NCBI GenBank assembly: GCA_027078745.1
Contig: JALWWO010000008.1
Span: 1 to 60,989, forward strand
Source of the DNA: Chromatiaceae bacterium
Lineage (GTDB): Bacteria; Pseudomonadota; Gammaproteobacteria; Chromatiales; Chromatiaceae
Length of the DNA: 60,989 bases
Direction of reading: 5' to 3'
The notes under the pieces were generated by a model. It had not been told where the DNA came from. It made no database searches and worked only from the letters and a program-made list of their open reading frames with translations. Positions 8,814-18,488 of the stretch are shown in pieces. The position numbers and the translations under genes are program-made. Positions within the stretch are counted from its first letter, which is position 1. Each line of letters opens with the position of its first letter.

Positions 8814-9438
8814 GTCGATACAGTCTCTCGCGTTCGATGAGTGCCGCCACTGCGTCCGGTACGAGGAATCTGGGGCTGCCTCCCCGGGCAACCCAGCGGC
8901 GGATCTGGGTGGAAGAGATGGCCAAAGGGGTTACATTCCAGAAAAGAATCCGCCCCGCTGGCGCTTCCCGCAAGCTTTCCTGATGGTCGCATCGATGGGG
9001 AGCTGCCCAGCGGTCCAGCGCTTCGGGCAAGGCCGCCGTGCCCGGGCGATCCATCACCACCAGATGGGCGAGCTGGAGGATCTCCGCCGGACGATGCCAG
9101 GCGAGAAAACCCCGGAAGGTATCTGCCCCGAGCAACAGGCAGATCGGCACCTGCTCACCCAGCTCCGCCCGCAGGGAACAGAGGCTGTCATAGGTGTAGG
9201 AATTTCCCCGCCGCTCCAACTCCCGCTCATCCACCTGAAAACCCGCTTGCCCTGCGATGGCCGCTCGCAGCATGGCGAGGCGCAGCGCAGCGGGCGCTTG
9301 GGGTTCCGCCCGATGCACAGGTTGATGCAGGGGCATGAAGCGCACCTGGTCCAGGGGCAGCCCCTGCAATACCTCCAGCGCCGGCCGCAGATGGCCGAAA
9401 TGAACGGGGTCAAAGGTGCCCCCAAAAAGGCCGATCAC
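8800..9438 (-). CDS. nadD: Nicotinate-nucleotide adenylyltransferase
   Basis: 212 residues. It transfers AMP from ATP to nicotinate mononucleotide in NAD synthesis. The nucleotidyltransferase motif GGTFDPVHFGHLRPA is at the N-terminus, and the second motif near the C-terminus is ISSTQIRRWVARGG (ISSTxIR). LLLGADTFRGFLAWHR is the family's central segment. It sits seven bases downstream of proA and overlaps rsfS at its 3' end. Confidence 0.96.
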   Translation of the reverse strand: MIGLFGGTFDPVHFGHLRPALEVLQGLPLDQVRFMPLHQPVHRAEPQAPAALRLAMLRAAIAGQAGFQVDERELERRGNSYTYDSLCSLRAELGEQVPICLLLGADTFRGFLAWHRPAEILQLAHLVVMDRPGTAALPEALDRWAAPHRCDHQESLREAPAGRILFWNVTPLAISSTQIRRWVARGGSPRFLVPDAVAALIERERLYRHDGN

Positions 9439-9445
9439 GGGTAAT

Positions 9446-10714
9446 TTAGGTGCGGATCTCCCCGTTGCCCAGGACCACGAACTTCACGGAGGTGAGCCCT
9501 TCCAAGCCTACAGGCCCTCGGGCATGGAATTTGTCCGTGCTGATGCCGATCTCTGCGCCTAACCCGTACTCAAAGCCATCGGCGAAGCGGGTGGAGGCAT
9601 TGACCATCACCGAACTACTGTCCACCTCCCGCAGGAAGCGCCGTGCCCGAGAATAGTTTTCTGTGACAATGGCATCCGTGTGCTGGGAACCGTGCTGAGC
9701 GATGTGATCCATAGCTGCCTGCAACCCAGGCACCACGCGAATAGAAAGGATGGGGGCGAGATATTCCGTATCCCAATCTTCTTCGGAAGCGGGCAAGGCA
9801 TCCGGCAGCAAAGCCTGGGTTTTCGGGCACCCCCGCAGCTCCACCCCCTTTTCCTGAAAGGCAGCCCCCAGCCGAGGCAATAGGGCCTCGGCGATGCCCT
9901 CCGCGATCAGCAGGGTTTCCATGGTGTTGCAGGTGCCATAGCGCTGGGTCTTGGCATTCAGGGCGATGGCGAACGCCTTTTCGGGGTCTGCCTGGTCGTC
10001 GATGTACACATGGCAGATGCCATCCAGATGTTTGATGACCGGCACCCGCGCTTCTCGGCTGATCCGCTCGATCAGGCCCCGCCCCCCGCGGGGGATGATC
10101 ACATCCACGAATTCCGGCATGCTGATCAGGGCACCCACTGCCGCCCGATCTGTGGTAGCGATCACCTGCACCCCCGTTTCCGGCAAGCCCGCCTGGGCAA
10201 GTCCCCGATGGATGCAGCGCGCGATGGCCTGATTAGAATGAAAGGCTTCGGAGCCGCCCCGCAGCAGGGTGGCGTTGCCGGATTTCAGGCACAGGGCCGC
10301 CGCGTCGGCGGTCACATTGGGCCGAGATTCGTAGATGATCCCGATCACCCCCAGGGGAACCCGCATGCGGCCCACCTGAATGCCCGAGGGTCGAAACTTG
10401 AGATCTGCGATTTCTCCCACCGGGTCCGGCAGAGCGGCGATCTGCTGCAACCCCTCGATCATGGCATCGCAGCGCGCCGGCGTCAGCTCCAAACGGTCCA
10501 ACAAGGCTGCGTTCAAGCCCTTTTCCACCCCCAAGCGGAGATCCTTCCGGTTTTCTGCCATCAGGGCTTCCCGATCCTCCTGAAGGGCTTCCGCGATGGA
10601 CAGCAAAGCCCGGTTCTTGGTCTCGGTATCCGCCTGAGCCAACACCCGCGCGGCCGCGCGCGCCTGTTCTCCTACCTGCCGCATGTAGGCGGCCACATCC
10701 TGAATCGCTGACAT
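9446..10714 (-). CDS. proA: Gamma-glutamyl phosphate reductase
   Basis: 422 residues from ATG 10714. An in-frame TTG at 10735 would overlap the holA stop (TTGA) and add seven residues, but the ATG matches family length better. ProA reduces gamma-glutamyl phosphate to the semialdehyde in proline synthesis. Visible are [39 protein letters not shown], and the active-site Cys in [12 protein letters not shown]. The ending [31 protein letters not shown] is diagnostic. It lies between holA and nadD in a housekeeping operon; proB is not in the window. Confidence 0.95.
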   Translation of the reverse strand: MSAIQDVAAYMRQVGEQARAAARVLAQADTETKNRALLSIAEALQEDREALMAENRKDLRLGVEKGLNAALLDRLELTPARCDAMIEGLQQIAALPDPVGEIADLKFRPSGIQVGRMRVPLGVIGIIYESRPNVTADAAALCLKSGNATLLRGGSEAFHSNQAIARCIHRGLAQAGLPETGVQVIATTDRAAVGALISMPEFVDVIIPRGGRGLIERISREARVPVIKHLDGICHVYIDDQADPEKAFAIALNAKTQRYGTCNTMETLLIAEGIAEALLPRLGAAFQEKGVELRGCPKTQALLPDALPASEEDWDTEYLAPILSIRVVPGLQAAMDHIAQHGSQHTDAIVTENYSRARRFLREVDSSSVMVNASTRFADGFEYGLGAEIGISTDKFHARGPVGLEGLTSVKFVVLGNGEIRT

Positions 10715-10731
10715 AGATGCTACCCAATCGT

Positions 10732-11745
10732 TCAACCTTCACCGCTCGCCAGACGGTCGGCAATCCGCGCCAGGCTGAGCCAAGGATCTCCTGGGGCTAA
10801 GCCTTTGATCTGACGATCTACCAAAGCGCAAAATAGTAGCAGATCCTGCCAGCCTGCCGGTGGAAACCGTCCCAGGGCAGCGGTCAACAATCTGCGGCGG
10901 GATTCCCAAATCCGCTCCCGCTGGAAGAAGGATGCTAGGGCGGGATCTCCCCCTTGTCGAGCGACCCAAGCCCCCTGGCTCAACAAGCGGATTGCCTGAG
11001 TCAGGTGCCAGAGCACCAAGGGCGCAGGGACCGCTTCCGAGGCGAGCCGGCGCAGAATCCGTTGGGTGCGGAGGCGGTCCCCCGCTAAAGCAGCCTCCGC
11101 CAGGGAGAAGGGACTGAAGCGCGCCTGATCCTCCAGGCTTTCCAACAGAGCGGATTCCTCCAGGATGCCAGGCCCGTGCAACAGGGCGAGCAGGTCGATT
11201 TCCTGGGCAGCGGCTACCAAATTGCCCTCGACCTGGGCAGCCAACCGTTCCACCACCCCGGGACCTGGCACCAAGCCCCGAGACTGCAAGCGCTCTTGAA
11301 TCCATTCCAAGAGCTGGCGACCCTGTAGGGAATAAACCCGCACAAAAACGCCCGTTCGCTCGATGGCCTGCACCCAGCTCGCCTTGCACGCCTTGGGCGT
11401 CAGCTGGGCGACGATCAGCAATAGGGCTTCCTCCGGCGGCTGCTTGCAATAGGCTTGCAAGGCATCGCTGCCTTCCCGACCGATCTTTTCCGACCACAGG
11501 CGCAGTTCGATCCGCTTTTTACGAGAGAACAGGCCGAGGGATTGGCGGGCTGCGGTCAGTTCCGCCCAAACCGAAGGGTCTTCCGCATCGAGCCATTCCC
11601 GTTCCTCAAAACCTGCCCGTCGTGCCGCTGCCCGCACCTGCTCCGCCCCTTCTTCCAACTGCAGGGGCTCATCGCCGCCTAAGAGATAGACAGGGGCCAG
11701 CCCTTTCCGAAGCTGGCTGGACAGCGCTTTGAGGGAGATGGGCAT
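10732..11745 (-). CDS. holA: DNA polymerase III delta subunit
   Basis: 337 residues, normal for HolA. It is the clamp-opening subunit of the clamp loader. The N-terminal [28 protein letters not shown] matches the family's first block (Gly-Asp-Glu-Pro), followed by [15 protein letters not shown]; the C-terminal helical domain contains [30 protein letters not shown]. Its start lies two bases after the lptE stop. Such proteins are weakly conserved, so position beside lptE supports the call. Confidence 0.93.
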   Translation of the reverse strand: MPISLKALSSQLRKGLAPVYLLGGDEPLQLEEGAEQVRAAARRAGFEEREWLDAEDPSVWAELTAARQSLGLFSRKKRIELRLWSEKIGREGSDALQAYCKQPPEEALLLIVAQLTPKACKASWVQAIERTGVFVRVYSLQGRQLLEWIQERLQSRGLVPGPGVVERLAAQVEGNLVAAAQEIDLLALLHGPGILEESALLESLEDQARFSPFSLAEAALAGDRLRTQRILRRLASEAVPAPLVLWHLTQAIRLLSQGAWVARQGGDPALASFFQRERIWESRRRLLTAALGRFPPAGWQDLLLFCALVDRQIKGLAPGDPWLSLARIADRLASGEG

Positions 11746-11747
11746 GG

Positions 11748-12251
11748 TTACAGCAGGGCCGCCCGCAGGCGATAGAGAATTCGCTCCGCTCCTTCTTGGG
11801 CGAGATCCTCATAGATCAGATTCGCCTCTTGCTCCTTACCGAGCACTTGCACGTCGGGATTTTCATAGGTGCGGGAGAGCTGCAAGGATTGCACCGGCAC
11901 CAAGGTTTTTCCCTGCCCATCGGTGGCATCGAAGCGCAGGTGAAGGAACAGCTCGCTGGCCACGACCTTGTTGTTCTCATCCACGGCGGTCACCCGAGAA
12001 GCCTTGGATTCCTGCAAGATCCGCACGATGACCCGCGCAGCTTCCGCGGATTTTGCGGGGCGCACCTGAGATCCTTGCAGGCGATCCAGTAGGGCGGATC
12101 GCACTCGGGAACCCGGCTTCGCTTGGATGTACAGGGGATTCAGGTCGGGTGGAATCTCTACCACCCCCCGCAGATGAAAACCACAGCCTGAAAAGCTGAA
12201 GAGCAAGGGCAGACAATAGGCGAACAGGCGGGGGAGCAGGGGAATCATCAT
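11748..12251 (-). CDS. lptE: LPS-assembly lipoprotein LptE
   Basis: 167 residues with a lipoprotein signal: hydrophobic stretch then FSGC, so lipidation at Cys-23 is expected. The mature start GFHLRGVVEIPPDLNPLYIQ is the LptE signature. LptE plugs the LptD barrel in the outer membrane and helps insert LPS. It is the first gene of the lptE-holA-proA-nadD-rsfS run. In most relatives leuS precedes lptE; here the upstream neighbour is instead a divergent flavoprotein gene, so the usual leuS link is broken. Confidence 0.92.
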   Translation of the reverse strand: MMIPLLPRLFAYCLPLLFSFSGCGFHLRGVVEIPPDLNPLYIQAKPGSRVRSALLDRLQGSQVRPAKSAEAARVIVRILQESKASRVTAVDENNKVVASELFLHLRFDATDGQGKTLVPVQSLQLSRTYENPDVQVLGKEQEANLIYEDLAQEGAERILYRLRAALL

Positions 12252-12364
12252 TCACAAAGTGAGGGAGATTGATACAGGATACAAAGCTTGTGCGGGGGAT
12301 TTCAGGGCTTATCTCCCGAATTCAGCAAACCCGAATTTTTCTGCCAAAGAGAGCGAATGAAATT

Positions 12365-13492
12365 ATGCCTCGAATTACGATCATCGGCTCAGGATTTGCC
12401 GCCCTCACTGCCGTCCGAACCCTGAGAAAACAGGATGCCCAGGCGGAAATCACTCTCATCAGCCCCAAGCCGGAGTTTCTCTATCTACCCGGTTTGATCT
12501 GGATTCCCTCCGGCCTGCGCACGGGGGCGGATCTGCGGATTCCCCTGGAAAACTTCTTCCAGCGCATGGGAGTGAAACATCTGGCCGGGGAAGCGACCGG
12601 TTTGAGCGCCGATGGCCGCACCCTGGAGACCTCTGCGGGCACTTTGGAGAATGACGGCTTGATCATCGCTTCCGGCGGGCGGTTCCTCAAGAAGCTGCCC
12701 GGCATCGAACAGGCGATCACCCCCTGCGAGGGCATCGCGGCCGCCGAGCGCATTCGAGACCGGTTGCAGGAGATGGAAGGGGGTAGCATCGCCATCGGCT
12801 TTGCCAGCAATCCCAAGGAACCCCAGGCCATGCGCGGGGGGCCCATGTTCGAGTTCCTCTTCGGCATCGATCAGCAGTTGCGCAAGGAAGGCCGCCGAGA
12901 TCGCTTTCAGCTGCACTTTTTCACCCCTGCCCCCAAGCCGGGCAACCGCCTGGGCCCCAAGGCGGTGAGCGGTCTACTGCGGGAGATGGAGAAACGCCGC
13001 ATCCAAACCCATCTGGGACAGAAGCTGAAGGGGTTCAGCGATACCCAGGTATTCATGGAGGGCGGTGCGTTCGATGCGGATCTCATCCTGTTCATGCCCG
13101 GCATGACCGGCAACCCTTGGTTCGATCAGACCCCATTGCCCCGTTCTCCCGGGGGGCTGATCCAGGCGGATGCCCATTGCAGGGTGCCCGGGTTCGAGCG
13201 GGTTTATGTGGCCGGGGATTCCGGCAGTTTCCCTGGGCCCGACTGGATGCCCAAACAAGCCCATATGGCGGATCTACAGGCGGAAGCCGCTGCTAAGAAT
13301 CTGCTGGCAGAATTGCAGGGAAAACCGCCGGAGAAAACCTTCCGTGCGGAACTGATTTGCATCGTGGATGCTAACGATCGGGGCATGTTGGTGGCCCGCA
13401 CGGAGAAGCGCAATCTGGTGCTACCCGCTTCCCCCGCCTTCCACTGGATGAAGCGGGGGTTTGAATGGTGGTATCTGCGCCAATACCGCTAG
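12365..13492 (+). CDS. FAD-dependent oxidoreductase, SQR/FCSD/NDH-2-like
   Basis: 375 residues from ATG 12365. The N-terminal Rossmann motif ITIIGSGFAALTAVRTL binds FAD; VYVAGDSGSFPGPDWMPKQAHMADLQAEAAA is the second FAD-contact block, as in sulfide:quinone oxidoreductases, where the C-terminal region meets the quinone. However, the SQR redox motif Cys-x-Gly-Pro is RGGP here (residues 157-160), so one of the paired catalytic cysteines is lost; Cys-121 and a late ICIVDAND Cys remain. The C-terminal FHWMKRGFEWWYLRQY looks amphipathic and could dock on the membrane. A membrane-peripheral quinone reductase of unknown donor is the safest statement. Confidence 0.8.
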   Translation: MPRITIIGSGFAALTAVRTLRKQDAQAEITLISPKPEFLYLPGLIWIPSGLRTGADLRIPLENFFQRMGVKHLAGEATGLSADGRTLETSAGTLENDGLIIASGGRFLKKLPGIEQAITPCEGIAAAERIRDRLQEMEGGSIAIGFASNPKEPQAMRGGPMFEFLFGIDQQLRKEGRRDRFQLHFFTPAPKPGNRLGPKAVSGLLREMEKRRIQTHLGQKLKGFSDTQVFMEGGAFDADLILFMPGMTGNPWFDQTPLPRSPGGLIQADAHCRVPGFERVYVAGDSGSFPGPDWMPKQAHMADLQAEAAAKNLLAELQGKPPEKTFRAELICIVDANDRGMLVARTEKRNLVLPASPAFHWMKRGFEWWYLRQYR

Positions 13493-13503
13493 GGCAGCGG
13501 GCA

Positions 13504-13537
13504 TAAAAAAGGGCCGGATGCCTCAGCATCCGACCCC
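13504..13537 (-). terminator. Rho-independent terminator of the RRM gene
   Basis: On the minus strand a GGGTCGGATGC / GCATCCGGCCC stem with a TGAG loop is followed by six T. It lies between the 3' ends of the flavoprotein gene and the RRM gene; the T run points to the latter. Confidence 0.85.
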
Positions 13538-13560
13538 TTGCTCAGCCGCTGGCTAAGCGC

Positions 13561-13836
13561 TCAGAAGCGGCGACCTCCACGGGATGGGCGTTCCCCCCGA
13601 GGCTTGGCTTGGTTCACCCTGATGTTGCGGCCCTTCAAGGAGGTGTCGTTCAACGCCTTGATGGCGGCGTCGGCCTCCGAGTTATTGGGCATCTCCACAA
13701 AGCCGAATCCCTTCGACTGGCCGGAAAACTTGTCAGTGATCAGGCTGACGCTGGAAATGGCGCCAAAGGCGGCAAAGGCTTCTCGGAGTTCCTCTTCGGT
13801 AACGCTGTACGCCAGGTTGCCTACGTAAATGTTCAT
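13561..13836 (-). CDS. RNA-recognition-motif (RRM) RNA-binding protein
   Basis: 91 residues, a single RRM plus a short Arg/Gly tail. RNP2 is IYVGNL at the N-terminus and RNP1 is KGFGFVEM, both with the aromatic residues that stack on RNA. The tail ends PSRGGRRF. Proteins of this kind are common in proteobacteria and cyanobacteria and are often cold- or stress-induced. A strong terminator follows and a 333-base leader region precedes it, so it is probably monocistronic. Confidence 0.93.
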   Translation of the reverse strand: MNIYVGNLAYSVTEEELREAFAAFGAISSVSLITDKFSGQSKGFGFVEMPNNSEADAAIKALNDTSLKGRNIRVNQAKPRGERPSRGGRRF

Positions 13837-14169
13837 GAATGCGAATCTCGATCAGTGCTGTGCATTGGAGAAAGGAGAAAACAGCCTGCCCATCAATGCA
13901 CGAATCGGCAGGCGGTCGATCCCATCCCGAGGGTTCGGGGCGGAAAAGCTGGGGAATAGGGTAGGGGGCGAATGCCCGGTCGGCGCGGATGAGGAGGTTC
14001 AAATGCACTGTTCTTGCGCAGCAGCGCCGATCCCTTAATCTAGATAATATTTTCCACTATACTAGAAATTTCCCCTAAAGGAAAGTCAAAACACGGGGAA
14101 ACGCAGAGTCTTCAGGAACCCATGCTAGAATAAATTCTTGCCTTTCTCTTCAGCTGCACCGCTATTTCT
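13837..14169. other. Divergent intergenic region, RRM gene / cytochrome c peroxidase
   Basis: 333 bases without a supported gene. The middle (about 14036-14090) is AT-rich, and TATACT at 14058-14063 is a good -10 hexamer for rightward transcription, but I find no matching -35. The rest would hold the RRM leader. No ribosome-binding site stands out before the peroxidase ATG at 14170. Confidence 0.35.
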
Positions 14170-15132
14170 ATGTTTTGGCGTCCTGTTTTTCTCTCGCTCC
14201 TATTCCTGGGCGGTGTTCATCCGGTTTTTGGCGACTTCCCACGCAAGGAACCCATCTCACCCATCCCCGCGCCCCCTGCAGAGGACCCCAGAAAGATCGC
14301 CCTGGGCAAGCGGTTATTCCAAGATCCCCAGCTCTCTCAAGATGGAACCATTAGTTGCGAGCGCTGCCACCGATTGGCGGAAGGCGGGCATGATCCCCGC
14401 CCTTTTTCCAAAGGGGTCGGCGGGGCCTTGGGTTCCGTCAACGCCCCTACCGTGTACAACAGCAGTTTGAATCTCGCCCAATTCTGGGATGGCCGGGCTT
14501 CCAGCTTGGAAGAACAGATCGACGGTCCCTTGCAAAACCCCGTAGAGATGGCTATGAGCTGGCCGGAAGTGCTTCGTCGGCTTCGGGCTGATGCAACCTA
14601 TCAACAAGCCTTCCGAGCGCTCTATCCAGATGGGATCACCGCAGCCAATGTGCGGGATGCCATCGCCGCCTTTGAACGATCCCTGTTGACCTGGAATGCT
14701 CCTTTCGATCGTTGGTTGCGGGGCGACAAAACCGCCCTCAGCCCGCAAGCCCTCCAAGGCTATGAACTCTTCCAATCCTACGGCTGCATCGCCTGCCATC
14801 AGGGGGCTAACGTGGGAGGCAATCTCTATCAGGAGATGGGTGCCATGGGAGATTACTTCGCTGACCGAGGCACGCCCATCACCCGGAGCGATCTGGGCCG
14901 GTTCAATGTGACCGGTCGACCGGAAGACCGGCACTTTTTCAAAGTGCCGAGTCTGCGCCTTGCCGTTCGCACAGCGCCCTATTTTCACGATGCCTCCGCA
15001 AAGACCCTGGAAGAAGCCATTCGTCTCATGGCGCGCTATCAGCTGGGACGGGAAATTCCAGATGCCCATATCCCCCCGATCATCGCCTTTCTGCAGAGTC
15101 TCATGGGTACCCATCCCCTGCTGCGACCGTGA
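14170..15132 (+). CDS. Di-heme cytochrome c peroxidase (CcpA/MauG family)
   Basis: 320 residues with an N-terminal signal peptide (hydrophobic to about residue 22, ending VFGDF). Two c-type heme sites are visible: CERCH in the first half and CIACH in the second. ALGKRLFQDPQLSQDGTISC and FWDGRASSLEEQIDGPLQNPVEM are the typical segments of bacterial di-heme peroxidases, as is FKVPSLRLAVRTAPYFHDASAKTLEEAI. It would reduce H2O2 in the periplasm with electrons from a small cytochrome. Its stop overlaps the GTG start of the large GGDEF-EAL gene by four bases (GTGA), so the two are co-translated. Confidence 0.92.
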   Translation: MFWRPVFLSLLFLGGVHPVFGDFPRKEPISPIPAPPAEDPRKIALGKRLFQDPQLSQDGTISCERCHRLAEGGHDPRPFSKGVGGALGSVNAPTVYNSSLNLAQFWDGRASSLEEQIDGPLQNPVEMAMSWPEVLRRLRADATYQQAFRALYPDGITAANVRDAIAAFERSLLTWNAPFDRWLRGDKTALSPQALQGYELFQSYGCIACHQGANVGGNLYQEMGAMGDYFADRGTPITRSDLGRFNVTGRPEDRHFFKVPSLRLAVRTAPYFHDASAKTLEEAIRLMARYQLGREIPDAHIPPIIAFLQSLMGTHPLLRP

Positions 15133-18100
15133 ATATCCATCGCTTTGGCCTAATTCAATACGCACTTCTCATCGTCACAGCGGTACTCATTCTCGTTTTC
15201 TTGCAGACGCGCCGCTTGGATCTCGCCCAGCACACACATCGCCTAGATCTTCTGTTGCAGCTTCAGCAGACGGAAGCGCAGTTAGATCGAAACACCTTTC
15301 AGATGACCGCTTTTCAACTGGTGCAATACGATCCCTTTGTCACTTATATCCGACGCATTCGGGATCTGCTGCAACAACTCGCAGAATTGGAGGCGGGAGA
15401 GGCAGCATCCAGTACGTTGCATCAAGAGATCGAAGCCTATCGTCAAGCGCTCTCGGATAAATTCACGTTGATCGAGCGGTTGAAATCCACCACAGCTTTG
15501 ATCCGCAATCAACTGCATTATCTGCCTGCCGCTGCCCAAACCCTCTCTGAGACGCACCCTCAGCTAGGCCAGCGCATCGCACCCTTGCTGAACGCGCTCT
15601 ACCGATACAATCTTCTACCCAGTGATCTGGCTCGCCAGCGCCTGCTCCAGGACATGGACGCGCTGGCCGCCTCAGCATATTTGCCAGAAGAGCGCGAAGC
15701 TTTAGACCATCTCCTCTCCCACATGCGCGCGAACTTGCGCTTGATGGAACGCTTAGATGGGCTGCGAGCGCGCTACGCCACCATTCCCACGGATACCCAT
15801 TTTGCCCAGCTCTACCGAGACTACTCCAAACGCCACGAAGCCCAAAGCCGCATCGCCCGTTATTTCAACGCTCTTCTGTTAATCGTCGCCTTGCTGTTGC
15901 TGGTGGGTTTAGGGCTAGCCTTGCGCAAGATCTATCAGGCACAACAGGCGCTGAAAAAGGCCCATGATCAGTTGCACAATGCGGTGGAAAACCTTTCCGA
16001 AGCCTTCGCCCTCTTCGGTGCAGATGGCCACCTGATCTTGCACAATCGACAATATGCGACTTTCTATCCCTGGTTGCGGACGATTCTCTCCAGCCGTCCT
16101 CATATTTCTGACATTCTGGAATGCCAGGCAGCCCAAGAAATCACCCTTTGGGATCTGAAGAACCGGCCCATCCCCCCCTTCAAAGGACGGCTCCCTTGCC
16201 GAAAGGATCGGTTCTATCAAGAAGAGTTACCCAATGGTCGTTGGTATCTGGCCAGCGACACCTGCACTCCCGATAGAGAACTGATCTGCGTGCGGGTAGA
16301 TATCTCTGAGAGCAAGCATTTTGAACTGGAACTGCGCAAACTCTATCGTGCGCTGGAGCAGAGCCCAGCCACAGTGATCATCACGGACTGCGAGGGCAAC
16401 ATCGAATATGTGAACCCGAGATTTGAGGAAACCACGGGATACAAAGCTGCTGAAGTCATCGGCCAGAATCCCAGAATCCTGAAATCGGGGGATAAGTCTC
16501 CCGAGGAGTACAAGGAACTCTGGGATACGATCAAATCCGGCCGCACCTGGCGGGGCCAGTTTCACAACCGGCGCAAGGACGGGAAAATCTATTGGGAATC
16601 TGCCTCTATCTCACCGGTACGAGATGAATCAGGCAAAATCACCCACTTCATCGCGGTCAAGGAAGACATCACTGCCCGCAAGCGGGCAGAAGACCAGCTC
16701 CGCATGAATGCCACCGTCTTCGAGACCACCAACGAAGGAATCATGGTGACGGATGAAAAAAACCGCATCGTCACCGTGAACCCTGCTTTCACCCGCATCA
16801 CTGGATACGAGCCGGAGGAGGTCATCGGCCGCAAGCCCAGCATCCTCAGCTCGGGTCGTCATGACCGAGCGTTCTATCAAAAGATGTGGGAGAGCCTGAA
16901 AAAGCGCGGGGCCTGGAGTGGGGAGATTTGGAACCGGCGCAAGGACGGCAGCGTTTACCCCGAATGGCTGTCCATCGCTGCGATTCATGGTCCAGACCAT
17001 CCCCATCAGGAATACGTGGCCATCTTTTCAGACATCACCCGCCGCAAGCAGGATGAAGCCCAGATCCAGCGGCAGGCCAACTTCGACGCCCTCACCGGAT
17101 TGCCCAATCGCTCTCTGTTTGCCGACCGTTTGGCCCACAGTTTGCGCAGTGCCCGCCGAGAGAACTGGCTCGTCGCCCTGCTGTTCATCGATTTGGACCA
17201 TTTCAAAAGCATCAATGACACCCTGGGCCATGTGGTCGGGGATAACTTGCTCCAGCAGGTCGCCAAACGATTGCGCAGCTGTGTGCGGGAAAGCGATACC
17301 GTGGCCCGATTCGGGGGGGATGAATTCGTCGTCCTCCTCGATGACATCAAAAAGGCGAGCATCGCCGCCAAGACGGCCAAGAAGATCATCGCGGCCCTGC
17401 AGGTTCCTTTCGATCTCGACGGACGCGAGGGCTATATCGGAGCCAGCATCGGCATCACCCTGTTTCCCACCGATGGCCAGGATGGGGACACCCTGTTGCG
17501 CAATGCGGACATGGCGATGTATCGGGCCAAGAGTGCGGGCCGAAACAATTATCAGTTTTTCACGGATTCCATGAATCAGCAGATGCGGGATCGGGCCGCT
17601 TTAGAACAGGATCTGCGCCTCGCCCTGGAACGGGAACAGCTGTTTCTCTATTACCAACCCATCGTAGATTTCAAAACCGGACGGATGACCGGTGTGGAAG
17701 TACTCCTGCGCTGGCATCATCCAACGCGCGGTTTGATCTCGCCGAACCGCTTCATTCCCCTAGCGGAAGAGATCGGGTTGATCGGTCCCATCGGGGCCTG
17801 GGTGCTGGAACACGCCTGTACCCAAGCGGAACACTGGCAGGAGGCAGGGTTAGATCTTCATATCAATGTCAATCTATCCACTCGTCAGTTAGCCCTGGGA
17901 TTGACGCCCACCTATATTGCAGACCTACTGAGAACACACCAGTTCTCTCCCAAACATCTGGTATTGGAAATCACGGAAAGTCTAGTACTCGACAAAAACG
18001 CCGCTTCCCTGAGCTGGATTCACACCCTCAAGGATTTAGGTATCCGCTTCGCGGTGGACGATTTCGGCACCGGCTATTCTTCCCTCAGCTATCTCAAGCG

Positions 18101-18488
18101 TTTTCCCGTCGATATCTTGAAGATCGATCGTTCCTTCGTGCAGGATCTTCCTGAGGATCGGAACGATGCGGCTTTGGTCAAGGCGATCCTTGCTATGGCC
18201 CATAGCTTTGGATTAGAGGTCGTTGCCGAAGGTGTCGAAACCTGCGAACAGCTTCGATTTCTCCAAGCCATCGACTGCCGAAAGGGACAGGGCTATTTGT
18301 TCAGCCCACCCCTGCCACCGGAGCAAATCCCTCTCTTATTCGAGAAGGGTTTCGAAACATGTCTATCGGCGGGGATGCAGACGGTCCAACCGCAAGCGCT
18401 GCCGTTCATCGAAGAGCCGCCGAGCACCCAGCCAGACTGCGAGCATGCTCCCCAGTCCGGTGGCGGCGGAGATCAAGAACATGATTAG
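15129..18488 (+). CDS. Membrane sensor with PAS domains, GGDEF and EAL (c-di-GMP turnover)
   Basis: 1119 residues. Order: TM helix (about 8-27), an entirely helical periplasmic region (about 28-240) like the DAHL-type helical sensor, TM helix (about 240-262), a PAS-like segment (AVENLSEAFALFGADGHLI), two clear PAS domains with PAC tails (ITDCEGNIEYVNPRFEETTGY; VTDEKNRIVTVNPAFTRITGY), then GGDEF and EAL. The cyclase motif is intact (RFGGDEFVVLLDD). The EAL motif reads EVLLRW, and the loop DDFGTGYSSLSYL and KIDRSFV are present, so phosphodiesterase activity is plausible. The GTG start is coupled to cytochrome c peroxidase. Its last 126 bases overlap the convergent fetB-like gene. Confidence 0.93.
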   Translation: MNIHRFGLIQYALLIVTAVLILVFLQTRRLDLAQHTHRLDLLLQLQQTEAQLDRNTFQMTAFQLVQYDPFVTYIRRIRDLLQQLAELEAGEAASSTLHQEIEAYRQALSDKFTLIERLKSTTALIRNQLHYLPAAAQTLSETHPQLGQRIAPLLNALYRYNLLPSDLARQRLLQDMDALAASAYLPEEREALDHLLSHMRANLRLMERLDGLRARYATIPTDTHFAQLYRDYSKRHEAQSRIARYFNALLLIVALLLLVGLGLALRKIYQAQQALKKAHDQLHNAVENLSEAFALFGADGHLILHNRQYATFYPWLRTILSSRPHISDILECQAAQEITLWDLKNRPIPPFKGRLPCRKDRFYQEELPNGRWYLASDTCTPDRELICVRVDISESKHFELELRKLYRALEQSPATVIITDCEGNIEYVNPRFEETTGYKAAEVIGQNPRILKSGDKSPEEYKELWDTIKSGRTWRGQFHNRRKDGKIYWESASISPVRDESGKITHFIAVKEDITARKRAEDQLRMNATVFETTNEGIMVTDEKNRIVTVNPAFTRITGYEPEEVIGRKPSILSSGRHDRAFYQKMWESLKKRGAWSGEIWNRRKDGSVYPEWLSIAAIHGPDHPHQEYVAIFSDITRRKQDEAQIQRQANFDALTGLPNRSLFADRLAHSLRSARRENWLVALLFIDLDHFKSINDTLGHVVGDNLLQQVAKRLRSCVRESDTVARFGGDEFVVLLDDIKKASIAAKTAKKIIAALQVPFDLDGREGYIGASIGITLFPTDGQDGDTLLRNADMAMYRAKSAGRNNYQFFTDSMNQQMRDRAALEQDLRLALEREQLFLYYQPIVDFKTGRMTGVEVLLRWHHPTRGLISPNRFIPLAEEIGLIGPIGAWVLEHACTQAEHWQEAGLDLHINVNLSTRQLALGLTPTYIADLLRTHQFSPKHLVLEITESLVLDKNAASLSWIHTLKDLGIRFAVDDFGTGYSSLSYLKRFPVDILKIDRSFVQDLPEDRNDAALVKAILAMAHSFGLEVVAEGVETCEQLRFLQAIDCRKGQGYLFSPPLPPEQIPLLFEKGFETCLSAGMQTVQPQALPFIEEPPSTQPDCEHAPQSGGGGDQEHD

